Assembly (NCBI GenBank): GCA_005784505.1
Contig: VCAZ01000075.1
Coordinates: 1,764,501 to 1,828,500, forward strand
Direction of reading: 5' to 3'
DNA from: Bagarius yarrelli
Taxonomy: Eukaryota > Chordata > Actinopteri > Siluriformes > Sisoridae
Length of the DNA: 64,000 bases
How positions within the stretch are numbered: the stretch's first letter is position 1; every line of letters starts with the position of its first letter. The position numbers and the translations under genes were made by a program. The notes under the pieces were generated by a model. The model ran no database searches, was not told the DNA's origin, and worked only from the letters and a program-made list of their open reading frames with translations. Of the stretch, positions 24,501 through 33,898 are shown one piece after another.

Positions 24501-25846
24501 TAACCAATATATGGAATTTCCTTCTCAAAATAATAAAGGGGAAAATATTTATCAATTTCAGAAAAGATCTCACAGAGTAACCTACTTAACAATGAAGGCT
24601 TGCTTAGTTATCTATTTGTTAAATCCAGCAGTAAAAACACAAAGTTCTTTCTGTGCTGTATTTCCGAATGGATACAAACCCAGTAGTAACAGTTTATAAA
24701 CTGTTGCATGAACTATGATTTCTCCTTATTATTAATATTATAAATAGTTCTCTTACCAAGCTAACGAAAATGTGCTAATTTAGCCGCATCTCAATAATAG
24801 ACGTCACTTCACCAATTGAATTAACTTAAAAAATGTAATCGTGTCCACTGCAGTGCAAAACTGCTGCTTCTTGTAACTTTTATCTCCTAGTTTATTAATT
24901 TATGCACTTCCCCTTTTTAAAGCTTGATCTCCCGTTTAAATTATATTATATATTTTCGACAATGCATACTAATTTATTGTCAGATGTGTGTAGTAACAAA
25001 TTAAAGTAGCTACATTTACCCGAGTTATTTTTTAACACCTCACTAAAATGTTGAATATAAATACAAAATCAAAACAGGATTTTAAGAACTGCTCTTAAAA
25101 AACAAAAATAAAGAAAGTTTTAGTTATAATGGTAAAATTATATTATAATATTTTATAATCAAGATATTTACTTAAGTACAAGTGCAACTGAATGTAAACG
25201 TATTAATGTTTAAAGTTAAAGAATTATAAAGTATTAGATTCTAATACTACTTAACTAGCGTCTTACTTGTTACCTGTAATATTTCTATTCCTTACTTGAT
25301 TATTTAACAAAATCTTTGTCATTCTACTAAGTGGAACCTAAATGATTATCAGATAGAACCGAAAAGGGGTTACAAACATACCCTTAAAAAAACAATTAGT
25401 TTTGCATATCAAAGTACAAAAATGAAATATTTGATGTGTAAATTAAAGGACAAGGCAACCTTAAAAGCCTCTAATACTCGATTTTAAAGGTTTATGTAAA
25501 CTGTTTTCCAATATACATTCCCTTACTATGTGAAGATTCAATAATTTTATTATCGTTTGTGTGTGATAATTTGGTGACTTTTTGTGAGAAAGTAAAAAAG
25601 TTATAGAAAATATCATCAGCAAAACCTCATTAAAATTTTTTTTTAAATATATCACAAAATATCTATATTTACTGTAACTACATGCTAACACTGTAAACTA
25701 TGTTCATTAGTTATACCCAATAAATGGAAATTACTTTCTTAAAATAATGTGGAAAATTTATTTTACAGTGGAAAATACTTACCATATTCAAGAGAATTCG
25801 CACAGAGTAAACTACTTAACAAATAGATAACCAAGCAAGCCTTCAT
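21537..25846 (-). CDS. Gene B: single-ectodomain uroplakin-3-like protein (6 exons, 278 aa)
   Basis: Exons: 25846-25783, 23674-23513, 23073-22866, 22747-22674, 22254-22125, 21735-21537. These total 837 nt including TAA, with GT-AG sites and matching phases. Residues 1-21 or so are the signal peptide (MKACLVIYLLSSLLC). The ectodomain spans about 22-169 and is of the domain-1 type (PYCYFDS; YMCAFTPTGPQYF; FLVGEEGDC...EACNG; FKYVLEG...AETLWSD). KSPDSLGSGYAGRS precedes the helix at about 188-212, and the tail is 66 residues (CGHQKGKATLYK...DIAQVQ). Length is close to mammalian UPK3A/UPK3B. The tail is read in a different frame from the HLKNAS/NPAY-like tails of D and E, so only its first residues and the LPQKTT segment match. 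Domain 2 was deleted (junction near 22,326). The first-exon choice skips a dead duplicate at 24.6 kb. Confidence 0.85.
23318..23505 (+). mobile_element. LTR-like insertion in intron 2 of gene B
   Basis: 'agccaagctccaagatagc', 'ttcacagcctgttcagtctg' and 'aataaactgcacctt' match the element at 37,735-38,030 in the same intron of gene C. The intron in gene A (10,722-10,932) lacks it. Confidence 0.6.
24055..24345 (+). mobile_element. L2-type LINE relic (intron 1 of gene B)
   Basis: The plus-strand sequence encodes DLSAAFDTVSHDTFVERLKH and a GVPQGS-like segment with frame breaks. It is a diverged copy of the relic at 12,050-12,400 in intron 1 of gene A. Confidence 0.75.
24553..24620 (-). pseudogene. 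Dead duplicate of first exon B, with a 27-bp inversion
   Basis: Flanks and 3' half match first exons A and B on the minus strand ('agatctcaca', 'cctacttaac', 'ccagcagtaaaaacac'). However, bases 24,591-24,617, which should hold the start codon and first codons, are reverse-complemented, so MKACLVIYL reads on the plus strand. The splice donor is also lost. It cannot serve as a first exon of gene B. Confidence 0.85.
24692..24701 (-). promoter_or_regulatory. TATA-like box of the dead duplicate exon
   Basis: 'gtttataaac', identical to the element 5' of gene A, at the same relative position. It shows that promoter and first exon were duplicated together. Confidence 0.4.
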
Positions 25847-25917
25847 TTTCAAGGTCTAGCAGTAAAAAGTTCCTCTTGTGCTGAATTTCTGAATAGATAC
25901 AAGCCAGGTGATAACCA

Positions 25918-25926
25918 GTTATAAAC
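25918..25926 (-). promoter_or_regulatory. TATA-like box of gene B
   Basis: 'gttataaac', 72 bp 5' of the start codon of gene B; one base shorter than the palindrome in gene A. Confidence 0.45.
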
Positions 25927-25929
25927 TGT

Positions 25930-27620
25930 TTTGCATAAACTATTATCCCTTCCTCTTATTTATATAATAAATAGCTCTTTTTTAAATTATATTTAATAAT
26001 ATAATTATATTATTATACATAATAAGTATAATAACTTTTTATATGTGGCTTTGTATTTCAGTTGAAACTGGGAGGGGGAAATTGTCCATTATACTTATTA
26101 TAACTATTATAAATCTAAAAAAAGGTTGTTATTGTTATTTATAAAAGTTAATAGCAATGAAATATGTGTGGTGTCGGAAATAAAGTGGGCTGACATCCAA
26201 TGTGAATGCTAAAATGTAGGAAAAAAGTCTTGAGCTGTGTTTGAGATGAGTCAAGTCATCCTCCTTGTTGCAGTCCAACAATGTTCACATGTATCCAAAA
26301 AGCCGTCTTCTTATAATAAAACTTACCAAACTAACGAAGTTTTTTGTGCTAATTTAGCCCGTATCTCAATGCCCTATAATAGACGTCACTTCACCAACTG
26401 ATTTAACTTGGTTAAAAATGTAGTTGTTGGATTTACAATCGTGTCCGCTGCAGTGCAAAACTGCTGCTTTTTGCCATTTTTTTATCTCCTAGTTTTATTA
26501 TTGCGCAACCCCACTTCCCCTTATAACGTACTTTCTTTTACTATTACATTATGACGCATCTGTACTTTATTTTCATTTATTTGCTAATTTTTTTTTAAAG
26601 CTTGACCCTCCTCTTTAAAATATCATCATTTCTGCAATTCATACTAATTTATTGTCAGATTTTACAGTATCTAGGCTTCGAGTAGCTGAATTTACCAGAA
26701 TAACCCTTTTGGATAACTTTACTTTTGGAGTAGATTTAATGATGAGTACTTTAACTGCTATTCAAGGTCATTTTCCCTACATTTGGCGGCGTCCCTTCGT
26801 TACTGTCAATGGATAATGAATGAGATGTTTTAAATAATTCGTTTGTATGAATTGTTAGGAACTCTCACAAGATTGTAATGCAGTTTACTCACAACGTGAC
26901 TATTTACAAAAACACCAGACAAACAACAAACATAATCTAACTTAACTTTAACCAAACAGGAACAAGAACAGGAAAAATAGCAAAAACAGCAAAAAACACA
27001 CATCAAACACATACAATCGTCCACAAAGGCAACCACAAAAGCTATAAATACACAGCCGAACACAAATCACGAGCACAGGACTAAACAACCAAAGAAAACA
27101 AGACACAAGAACAAAATGAAATGAAATGAAAATGAAAACACATGAAAACCTTACAGACGTTCTGCAATTATACAAAAATCTGCACACCTCATTTAAGTTT
27201 TGATTTTTTAACATCTTACTAAATAATGCAGGTGCTTAAACATAAAAATGTAAAAAGGGTAATTGGAGTGTGTTAGACAGGTCATGTGATGTCTATCACA
27301 GGCCTGATATTGGCTTTACTTTACTTTAACCTGTGTTTTATATAAGCTTCAGTTAAGTTGATACTGGGTGGAGCAAACATGTAGTTTAACATTTTCAACA
27401 ATGTTTTAGTTATAATGGTAAAGTTATATTATAATATTTTATAATCAAAATATTTACTCAATTACAAGTGCAACTGAATGTAAACGTATTAATGTTTAAA
27501 GTTGACTATGAATAATAAAGTTTCGGATTATAAGACTACTTAAACAGTGTCTTACTTGTTAATTTGAATCTAATTAAAATAAGGGAATCACCTAAATCCT
27601 AAAAAAAACATAATCGACTA
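25930..27620. other. 5' flank of gene B
   Basis: No gene. About 26,170-26,560 and 27,230-27,560 are the blocks shared with unit C (38,450-38,800 and 38,990-39,410), and the first also with unit A. An LTR-like relic lies between them. Confidence 0.6.
26800..27130 (-). mobile_element. LTR-like relic, minus orientation
   Basis: Read on the minus strand: 'gttcctgtttggttaaag', then 'gtaaatagtcacgttgtgag' and 'gtaaactgcattacaat'. This resembles the end of the element at 19,560-19,980. Unit C lacks it between its matching blocks, so it is a later insertion. Confidence 0.5.
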
Positions 27621-27624
27621 CATT

Positions 27625-27815
27625 TGCAGCATTTGACAGAAGCCCTTATCCAGAGCGACTAACTTTATTCCCTGTTATACAACTGAGCAACTGGGGGTTA
27701 AGGGCCTTGCTCAGGGGACCAACAGTGGTGGCTTGGTGCTGGTGGTGCTGGGAATCGAACCAGGGTCTTCAGGTTGGTAGTTCAACACCTTAACCACTGA
27801 TCATTCACCTCCCCC
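27625..27815 (-). mobile_element. tRNA-derived SINE
   Basis: On the minus strand, the head 'tcagtggttaaggtgttgaa' (A-box-like) and the B-box-like 'ctggttcgattccc' precede a body ending in 'ctctggataagggcttctg'. It is the same family as 34,165-34,360, 53,950-54,095, 56,540-56,705 and 60,665-60,800. Confidence 0.75.
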
Positions 27816-28019
27816 ACTACATAAAATATATGTGAAAACTTACTGTTTTAAGAAGAAGCACATATGATCCTAAGTTGTAAAATTGTGGAGCACGTCAAAG
27901 CATTTAATGGGTGCAATGATAAATTAAAAAAAATCTTCTTTTACTTTATAAAGGGATACGACAATAACGTACACTCATTTGACTCCTCCTCTTCCTCCTC
28001 CTCAGTAACTTCTCATGCA

Positions 28020-28800
28020 TCTAATTCTATACCTCAGTCCATTATAAAGTATTTTACAGCAATGACATCTTTAGGATAAAGCAGATTGAGTAGCATAAAA
28101 CGCAGTTTAAAAAAACTACAAGCCATAATTAGCACAGGTCTACTGGAAACATGTTATGTGATGCAACAGGTGTTTTAATTAAATGAACGAAAGGAACAAA
28201 AGGAAACCGCTAAAAGGAAACAAGACAAGAAAGGAAAGGGGAAACACTCGGAATACTAATAGCGGTTAGCACTCACTTTCGCCATTTCTTCCTTTTAGCG
28301 ACGAAGGAAATTGGAACACGAAACATTAAAGGCACGGAAACCACATGACGCCATTAACGCTGAACAAAGACTGGGGAGAAACACATGGAATATTTACACA
28401 TGGAAATCAACAAAAAATAAGGGAAACCTAAACATAATGAATGAAATAAAGACGGGATACGGGAATCAAAACAGAAAGACACAGAAAACCTGATGTCTTT
28501 TAACATAAACGTTCTTTGAACATAAATAGTTTTTAGCCACCAGATGGCGGTAAAAGCGAGGGAACAGTACTGTGAGACTGTGACGCAACTGGGTCGGTGC
28601 ACATAGCCCCATATGAGTGAAAGAGTGCAACCTGTTTTATGACATACGTAGCCTTGATGGAGTTAGCTGTTAGTTAGCTAATGGGCAACTCTATGTATAT
28701 GTCAAGTTTTTCCCCAAAATAACACACTTTTCCCAAGTCGTACTTTTCATTGTATTGATGTGCTGTCATCGAAATTTTAGGGAAATTGCATTTGTTTATT
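28020..28800. other. Conserved upstream block of unit B, split by an insertion
   Basis: Matches 4,190-4,640 and 17,440-17,830 on both sides ('aaagcagattgag', 'ggaaacatgttatgt', then 'gggtcggtgcacatag', 'gacatacgtagc'). A 327-bp insertion interrupts it. Confidence 0.65.
28164..28490. mobile_element. 327-bp insertion with a 5-bp target duplication
   Basis: TGATG occurs immediately before (28,159-28,163) and after (28,491-28,495). The related blocks near 4,310 and 17,508 run through without the insert. The minus strand has LTR-like composition, but the ends are not a clear TG...CA, so the class is uncertain. Confidence 0.55.
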
Positions 28801-28829
28801 CACTGCATATGAGGTATGCACAGATAGTA

Positions 28830-29145
28830 ACATTCAATTTTCATTCATTTTCTATAACCACTTATTCCCTAATTCAGGGTCATAGGGATCTGCCCAGCCG
28901 TGTCTAAAAGGGCGAAAGACAGGACAGGTCAGGTCACCAGTCCATCCCAGGGCCACACACACTCACTCCTATGGGCAATCATCCTAACATACATGTTTTT
29001 GGCTTGTGGGAATAAACCTGAGTACTCGGAGTAAACCCACACAAGCACGGGGAGAACATGCAAACTCCACACGAAGGCCGCTGCCCGGCAATCGAACATG
29101 GGCCTTCTTGCTGTGAGGCAACCGTGCTAACCACTAAGCCACCTA
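28830..29145 (-). mobile_element. tRNA-derived SINE-type repeat (widespread fish family)
   Basis: On the minus strand: 'ggtggcttagtggttagcac' (A box), 'catgttcgattgccgg' (B box), then 'ggagtttgcatgttctcccc' and a long tail. A fragment of the same family is at 44,625-44,735. Confidence 0.75.
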
Positions 29146-29149
29146 TTTA

Positions 29150-29599
29150 ATTTTCAGTTAAGCATATGTCATCCTCTCAAAAAAAAAAGGGATCAAAGAC
29201 CCACTGAGATGTATTTATTCAGACTTCATATTAAGACTAAGCATTTTTCAGAAAAATAAGTGTGGCGCAAGGTTATTTTTGTGTCGAGAGGAAAAGAGAT
29301 TGAACCAACATGTAGCCGACTACTCCACCCTGTAACCAGGGACAATTTAAGATTAACCACAAAAAGTAACAAAACAAGGTCACACAGGTATGCGGTTTCA
29401 AAATATGGAATGCAGAGACGTGGATACCATACAAAAACAGAATGAATGACTGAATGTGATAAACAAGTAGTTTAGCAGATTCTGATTCTTGTGACGGTGG
29501 TTCAGGGGCATGAAGTCTAAAATAAAGCACCCTCTTTGAGATTTTTGGTCCCAAGGCGGTAAGAGATACACAAAATAAAAGCAAGTGAAAAATTCTTTA
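29150..29599. other. Intergenic, no gene seen
   Basis: Overlapping short open frames only; no recognisable domain or repeat. Confidence 0.4.
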
Positions 29600-30190
29600 T
29601 GGGATCGGTCGCTTCGGGAGTCCAAGACAGAGTCCTTGGTTTACCCCTGAGCAGATTCATGAGGGGAGAAACTAAGGAGCTGTAGTTCAGAATGAATTAA
29701 TAATAGAAGTTGGAGCACCCTAGAAACTGTGCAGTTCCTTAATTGTCTTCTTCTTGTTTATACTGATCCCTCAAGGATCTTTTATCACAGGAATTAAATA
29801 GACGTCCGATGAAAGGTGCATTTCTCCGCTTTGAGGTAGTCGCGGAGCTGTTGGAGGCACCCATTCTGTGTATAAGTGACCCCAGAATCTTCAATATGGA
29901 AACAGCCCTGCAGGATTTTTATCTTCAGGGAAGATAAAACCGAGAGATTACATATACATGTGCTCTGTCACGGAGTGAACCATTTGACCACTAGAGGAAT
30001 GCATTTGATAACTTTGCATAGTCTTCTTGCATTTCTGCTCTCTCCTTGTTAAAGAAAACTTGCATTTACAATCCAGTAGTAGCTTGATAGCACTGAGTGA
30101 GTACGTCTATCCCATGCTGTCTAAAGCCATGTGTCCTGAATGCATGAAGGTGCAGAGTCTGGACAACCAGAGATAACATAATGTGTCATT
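29600..30190 (-). mobile_element. Ty3/Gypsy pol relic upstream of gene B
   Basis: The minus strand near 29,880-29,790 reads QQLRDYLKAEKCTFHRTS, the Gypsy polymerase segment before the KELQRFL region. The rest aligns with 18,660-19,130. Broken by stops. Confidence 0.7.
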
Positions 30191-30379
30191 TACCAGTAAG
30201 AAAACTTTATATTACGTTTAATAAAATTACTAAAGTACCAAATCTAGAAACCTTTTTTTATCCACTGATGTTTTTGTAGGTTTTCCCTACAAAATAAGTC
30301 TATTATTTTAATCGTTGGTTTATCTAACAGGTAGACAAACAACATCCAGAAAAACACATTTTTTAAAAAAAGTTATTAA

Positions 30380-30670
30380 ATGATTTCTATTTTAATGATT
30401 GAAATGAAAGTAAAATAAACAAGACTTAGTACTTGGTGGCAAAACATCTCGCCAATCACAGAGGTCAGTTTTGTAGTTTGCCACCAGGTTTGCACCCATC
30501 TGATCAGGGATTTTGTCCCAATTAATGCAGATCTTTTCCAAGTCAAGAAGGTTTTGAGGCTGGCCTTTGGCAACTCGATAAGATCCCTCTGCTTTGTGTC
30601 CTTGGCTGTTTGTTTTGGGTCATTCTCATGCTGGAATATCTATCGACAACCCATCTTCTCACATAAGATT
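30380..30670 (-). mobile_element. Tc1/mariner relic
   Basis: The minus strand covers the 3' part of a Tc1-type transposase, recognisable from 'aaaccaggtttgcaccc'-type sequence and a reading with ICINWDKIPDQMG and LVANY-like remnants. It is a fragment of the family seen at 7,290-8,260. Confidence 0.65.
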
Positions 30671-30729
30671 TGAAGGTACATAACCCTGTATTTGCAATTG
30701 TTCTGTCCCCTAACAGCAATACACTGTTA

Positions 30730-31480
30730 CCTTAAATGTTAAGATTATCAAACTTAACCATGGAAGAGGTTCAGCAAGTCATCCTGTCCTGCAATTTTAG
30801 CACCTGCCTACTGGATTCAATCCAATCTGCAATGTTTCAGACCATCTCTCATAATTTTCTGCCCTTTATTTCTTCAAATGGCTCCTCAAAGGCTATTCTC
30901 AATAGTCTCTGTGTTTTTACGGAACAGCATGACATTGCCTCCTACTTGGATGGTCATTTATAGCAGAGAGAACTTCTGCCTGGATCTTGGCATGCCTGGC
31001 GGACATGTCATCATAAAAACACCATATTTAATTCCAGCTAATTTATCCACATGTCAGGATCTGCTGACGATTTGCTCATCTCTATCTGCTTACAACCTTA
31101 GTGTAATCATAGACAATCAATTATTCTTTTCCTCACATGTTGCTAACTTCACCTGATTCTGCCAGTTTATTCTGCACATCAGACCATTCTTGTCTACTTA
31201 GGCCACTTAGTTGCTTGTGCAGTCGCTTGTCAATTCTAAACTAGACTACTGCAACTCGCTCCCTTAACATGCTTGAAATGTCACTTTCAATGAAGTGCCC
31301 CTCTGGTTACATTTTATGTAATTTATGAAATTCATTACACACATAGCACACCAACACCTAAGAAAAAGTCTCTTAGAGAAACCGAATTTTTTCAGATGTT
31401 GTATTAAATCTTCTCCTGAAGATTTAATTATATCAACAAACTTGTTCAGTATAATCAAAAGCCCTTTGTAATGGTAAATT
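30730..31480 (+). mobile_element. L2-type LINE relic
   Basis: Plus-strand frames read CNFSTCLLDSIQSAMFQTIS and then SAYNLSVIIDNQLFFSSHV, LLVQSLVNSKLDYCNSLP and a KSLLEK-like end. This is the order found in L2 polymerase proteins; the catalytic centre is missing and frames are broken. Confidence 0.75.
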
Positions 31481-32499
31481 GCAAAGATCTTACCTTTTCA
31501 TTGTTCATGGTGGCCAGACAAATGTTTTGCCATAAAATTGTTATAATTTAAAAATGCAATGTTTAAGATGCCCTAAAATTCACGTTTGATGAAATTCCTA
31601 GTTTAAAGACATCTTTATAGCAATAGACAGTTAAAGTTACAGCACCATCAGCTGGCAGTAGGAAGCTTATTCTATTTTTATCACCACTCATCAATGTGTG
31701 TGCCACTGGTGTGCTGTGTAGACATGCAGAGGGGAGAAAGACTTACGAAGTCTCAATGTTTCTCTACCCAACTTAATATTTTGATTTTATATTGTTTGAC
31801 CAACAGGAAACAGAAACATACTCACACAAATATATACATACATTCAGGTATTTTAAAAAAACTCAGAAGAAAAGGGTGCATTTACAGAAGGAAAAGGGCA
31901 GGTGATTAAGCCCCTTTTGATGCCTGTGTGCATTTGCCTTCTGTTTAATTAATAGTTATGTTACCTAATTCTAATTCAATTCAATTCTAATTTTTGTTTC
32001 AATAAATTTTATTAATGTATTTTCAACAGTTTATTCCTTTAATTTTATAGCGTTTCTATTGGCTGCACTGCTTCCAGTATGTGTATGTTCCAATCAGATT
32101 TCAGTTTCTATGCACTGTCATGTTAATCTAATCTACCAGGGCCTTTATATTTAGTACTGCTGGCCCATGTAACTTAAACTATATAAGTAGTGGCAGATTG
32201 CTAATTGGTTAATATTATTAAAGACCGTTTTTGTTAACCAATCAGTTTTTTTAAATCGATTTTCCAGAACCAGCTAGCAGGCCTACAATGACATTGCTTC
32301 CTTGTTCGTTTCATTGGTTCCAGGTGTCTCTCATTTCCCCACGTATATAAAACCTTGTATGTCTGCCTGATGTGTCACGTTAATGATGTTCCCAGGCTGT
32401 ATGTTCTTTCTGGTTTCTACTGTGTTCTCCAGAGGCTGTAGGTTCTCTATGATTTCTTCTGCATTTTCCAGAGGTCTTGCTGTAACGTATGCTAATGTT
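31481..32499. other. Intergenic, no gene seen
   Basis: AT-rich sequence without a supported exon; possible old repeat fragments. Confidence 0.4.
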
Positions 32500-32680
32500 A
32501 AGGTAAAATTCTTTTTTGCATATCCCATCTTAGCAAGTTGGGGTCAAAGCGCAGGGTCAGCTATGATACAGTGCCCCTGGAGCAGGAAGGTTCAGGGTCA
32601 TGATTAAGGCCCCAAAGGTGGTTGGCTTGCCGGTGGTGGGGCTTGAACCCAGGTGTTCCTTTGAGCCACCACTGCCCTAT
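32500..32680 (-). mobile_element. tRNA-derived SINE, second family
   Basis: Minus-strand head 'gggcagtggtggctcaaagg', B-box-like 'gggttcaagccc', and body 'ggggcactgtatcatagctg'. Copies are also at 51,785-51,985 (minus) and 52,641-52,868 (plus). Confidence 0.7.
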
Positions 32681-32717
32681 CTATCTATCTATCTATCTAT
32701 CTATATATATATATATA

Positions 32718-32790
<73 letters not shown>
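32681..32790. repeat. (TCTA)n(TA)n microsatellite
   Basis: About six TCTA units followed by about 45 TA units, at the 3' end of the SINE and next to unit C. Confidence 0.95.
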
Positions 32791-32794
<4 letters not shown>

Positions 32795-32929
32795 AAATAG
32801 TGGATATAAGTTGTCAGGCTGTTAAACTCTATTAGATACAGCAGTATAACGTTACATTAAAATGTACAATTTAAAATAAAAACAACTTATATGTATTTTA
32901 ATATTTGCATTTATTACTTTTATTAAAAG

Positions 32930-33140
32930 CACAAAACCCTTATAATCAACTATTATCATTACACAACATCTATACTAAAACACACTTATAACACCATTAC
33001 CTACACAAAACCCTTATAATCAACTATTATCATTACACAACATCTGTACTAAAACACACTTATAACACCATTACCTACACAGAACCCCTATAATCAACTA
33101 TTATTATGACACAACATCTATACTAACACATTTATGACAC
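32930..33140. repeat. ~72-bp minisatellite 3' of gene C
   Basis: Three copies of the unit seen 3' of A and B ('cacaacatctatacta', 'aacaccattac'). Confidence 0.9.
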
Positions 33141-33898
33141 TATTATCTACTCGAGGACAGCGTTTGCCTATTTAGCCCCAATACCCTTACCATAATATAT
33201 GAAGAAATTGATTATTTTGCAAAAAAAAAGAGCTGTAACTTAGTCTATTCAGCTCATTTACAAATTTTAAAATATATGTTAAATTAAACGTTTAATCAAA
33301 ATTAGACTTCATCATTATTTGTAAACCCAGATTAAAATGAACACATTTCTAACCTATTAAATATGTGTTTTACTAAAGCACACCCATACCATATCATAAC
33401 CATTTTACATAAAGTATAATTGTTCCTATAGACAACAGAGGTACCTCATATCAGAGGTATTGAGCTTTATTACTGATCTACTGTACAGCTCAAATAAAAA
33501 TAATTATTACTAATAATTGTAACATTTTAGATATTTGCAGTATTAGTAATAATAATATTAAACTAATACCGTTTAAAAAATTAAAACTTTGTATTTCAGA
33601 TTAATATTAAAACATCAAACTTGTTACTAATCTTTATTTTACTTTTTTGGCCCTTTTTGCATTTAATGATTATATTTTCTAAGTTTTGCGTATACTTCTG
33701 TAAAAATTCATAGTTTATATTCCTGCAGGTCGGTTTTATATCTGTGATATCTGTGGTGGTTTTCTGAGGCAGAGTGGAATTAGTAATACAGGTTTTGCTT
33801 GTTTGCAGGATGGTCATTGAGGGGTGTTCTTTAGGTGGTCTACATAAGATCTGTTGGTAAGAAGATCTGATCAATAAAGATTGTTGTCTTGCTTTGTA

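Noticed and set aside
27625..27815. tRNA gene suggested by A- and B-box-like motifs
   Set aside because: No cloverleaf can be formed over a normal length; it is one of many tRNA-derived SINE copies.
28311..28602. Small frames on both strands as genes
   Set aside because: They fall within or next to the 327-bp insertion and have no domain.
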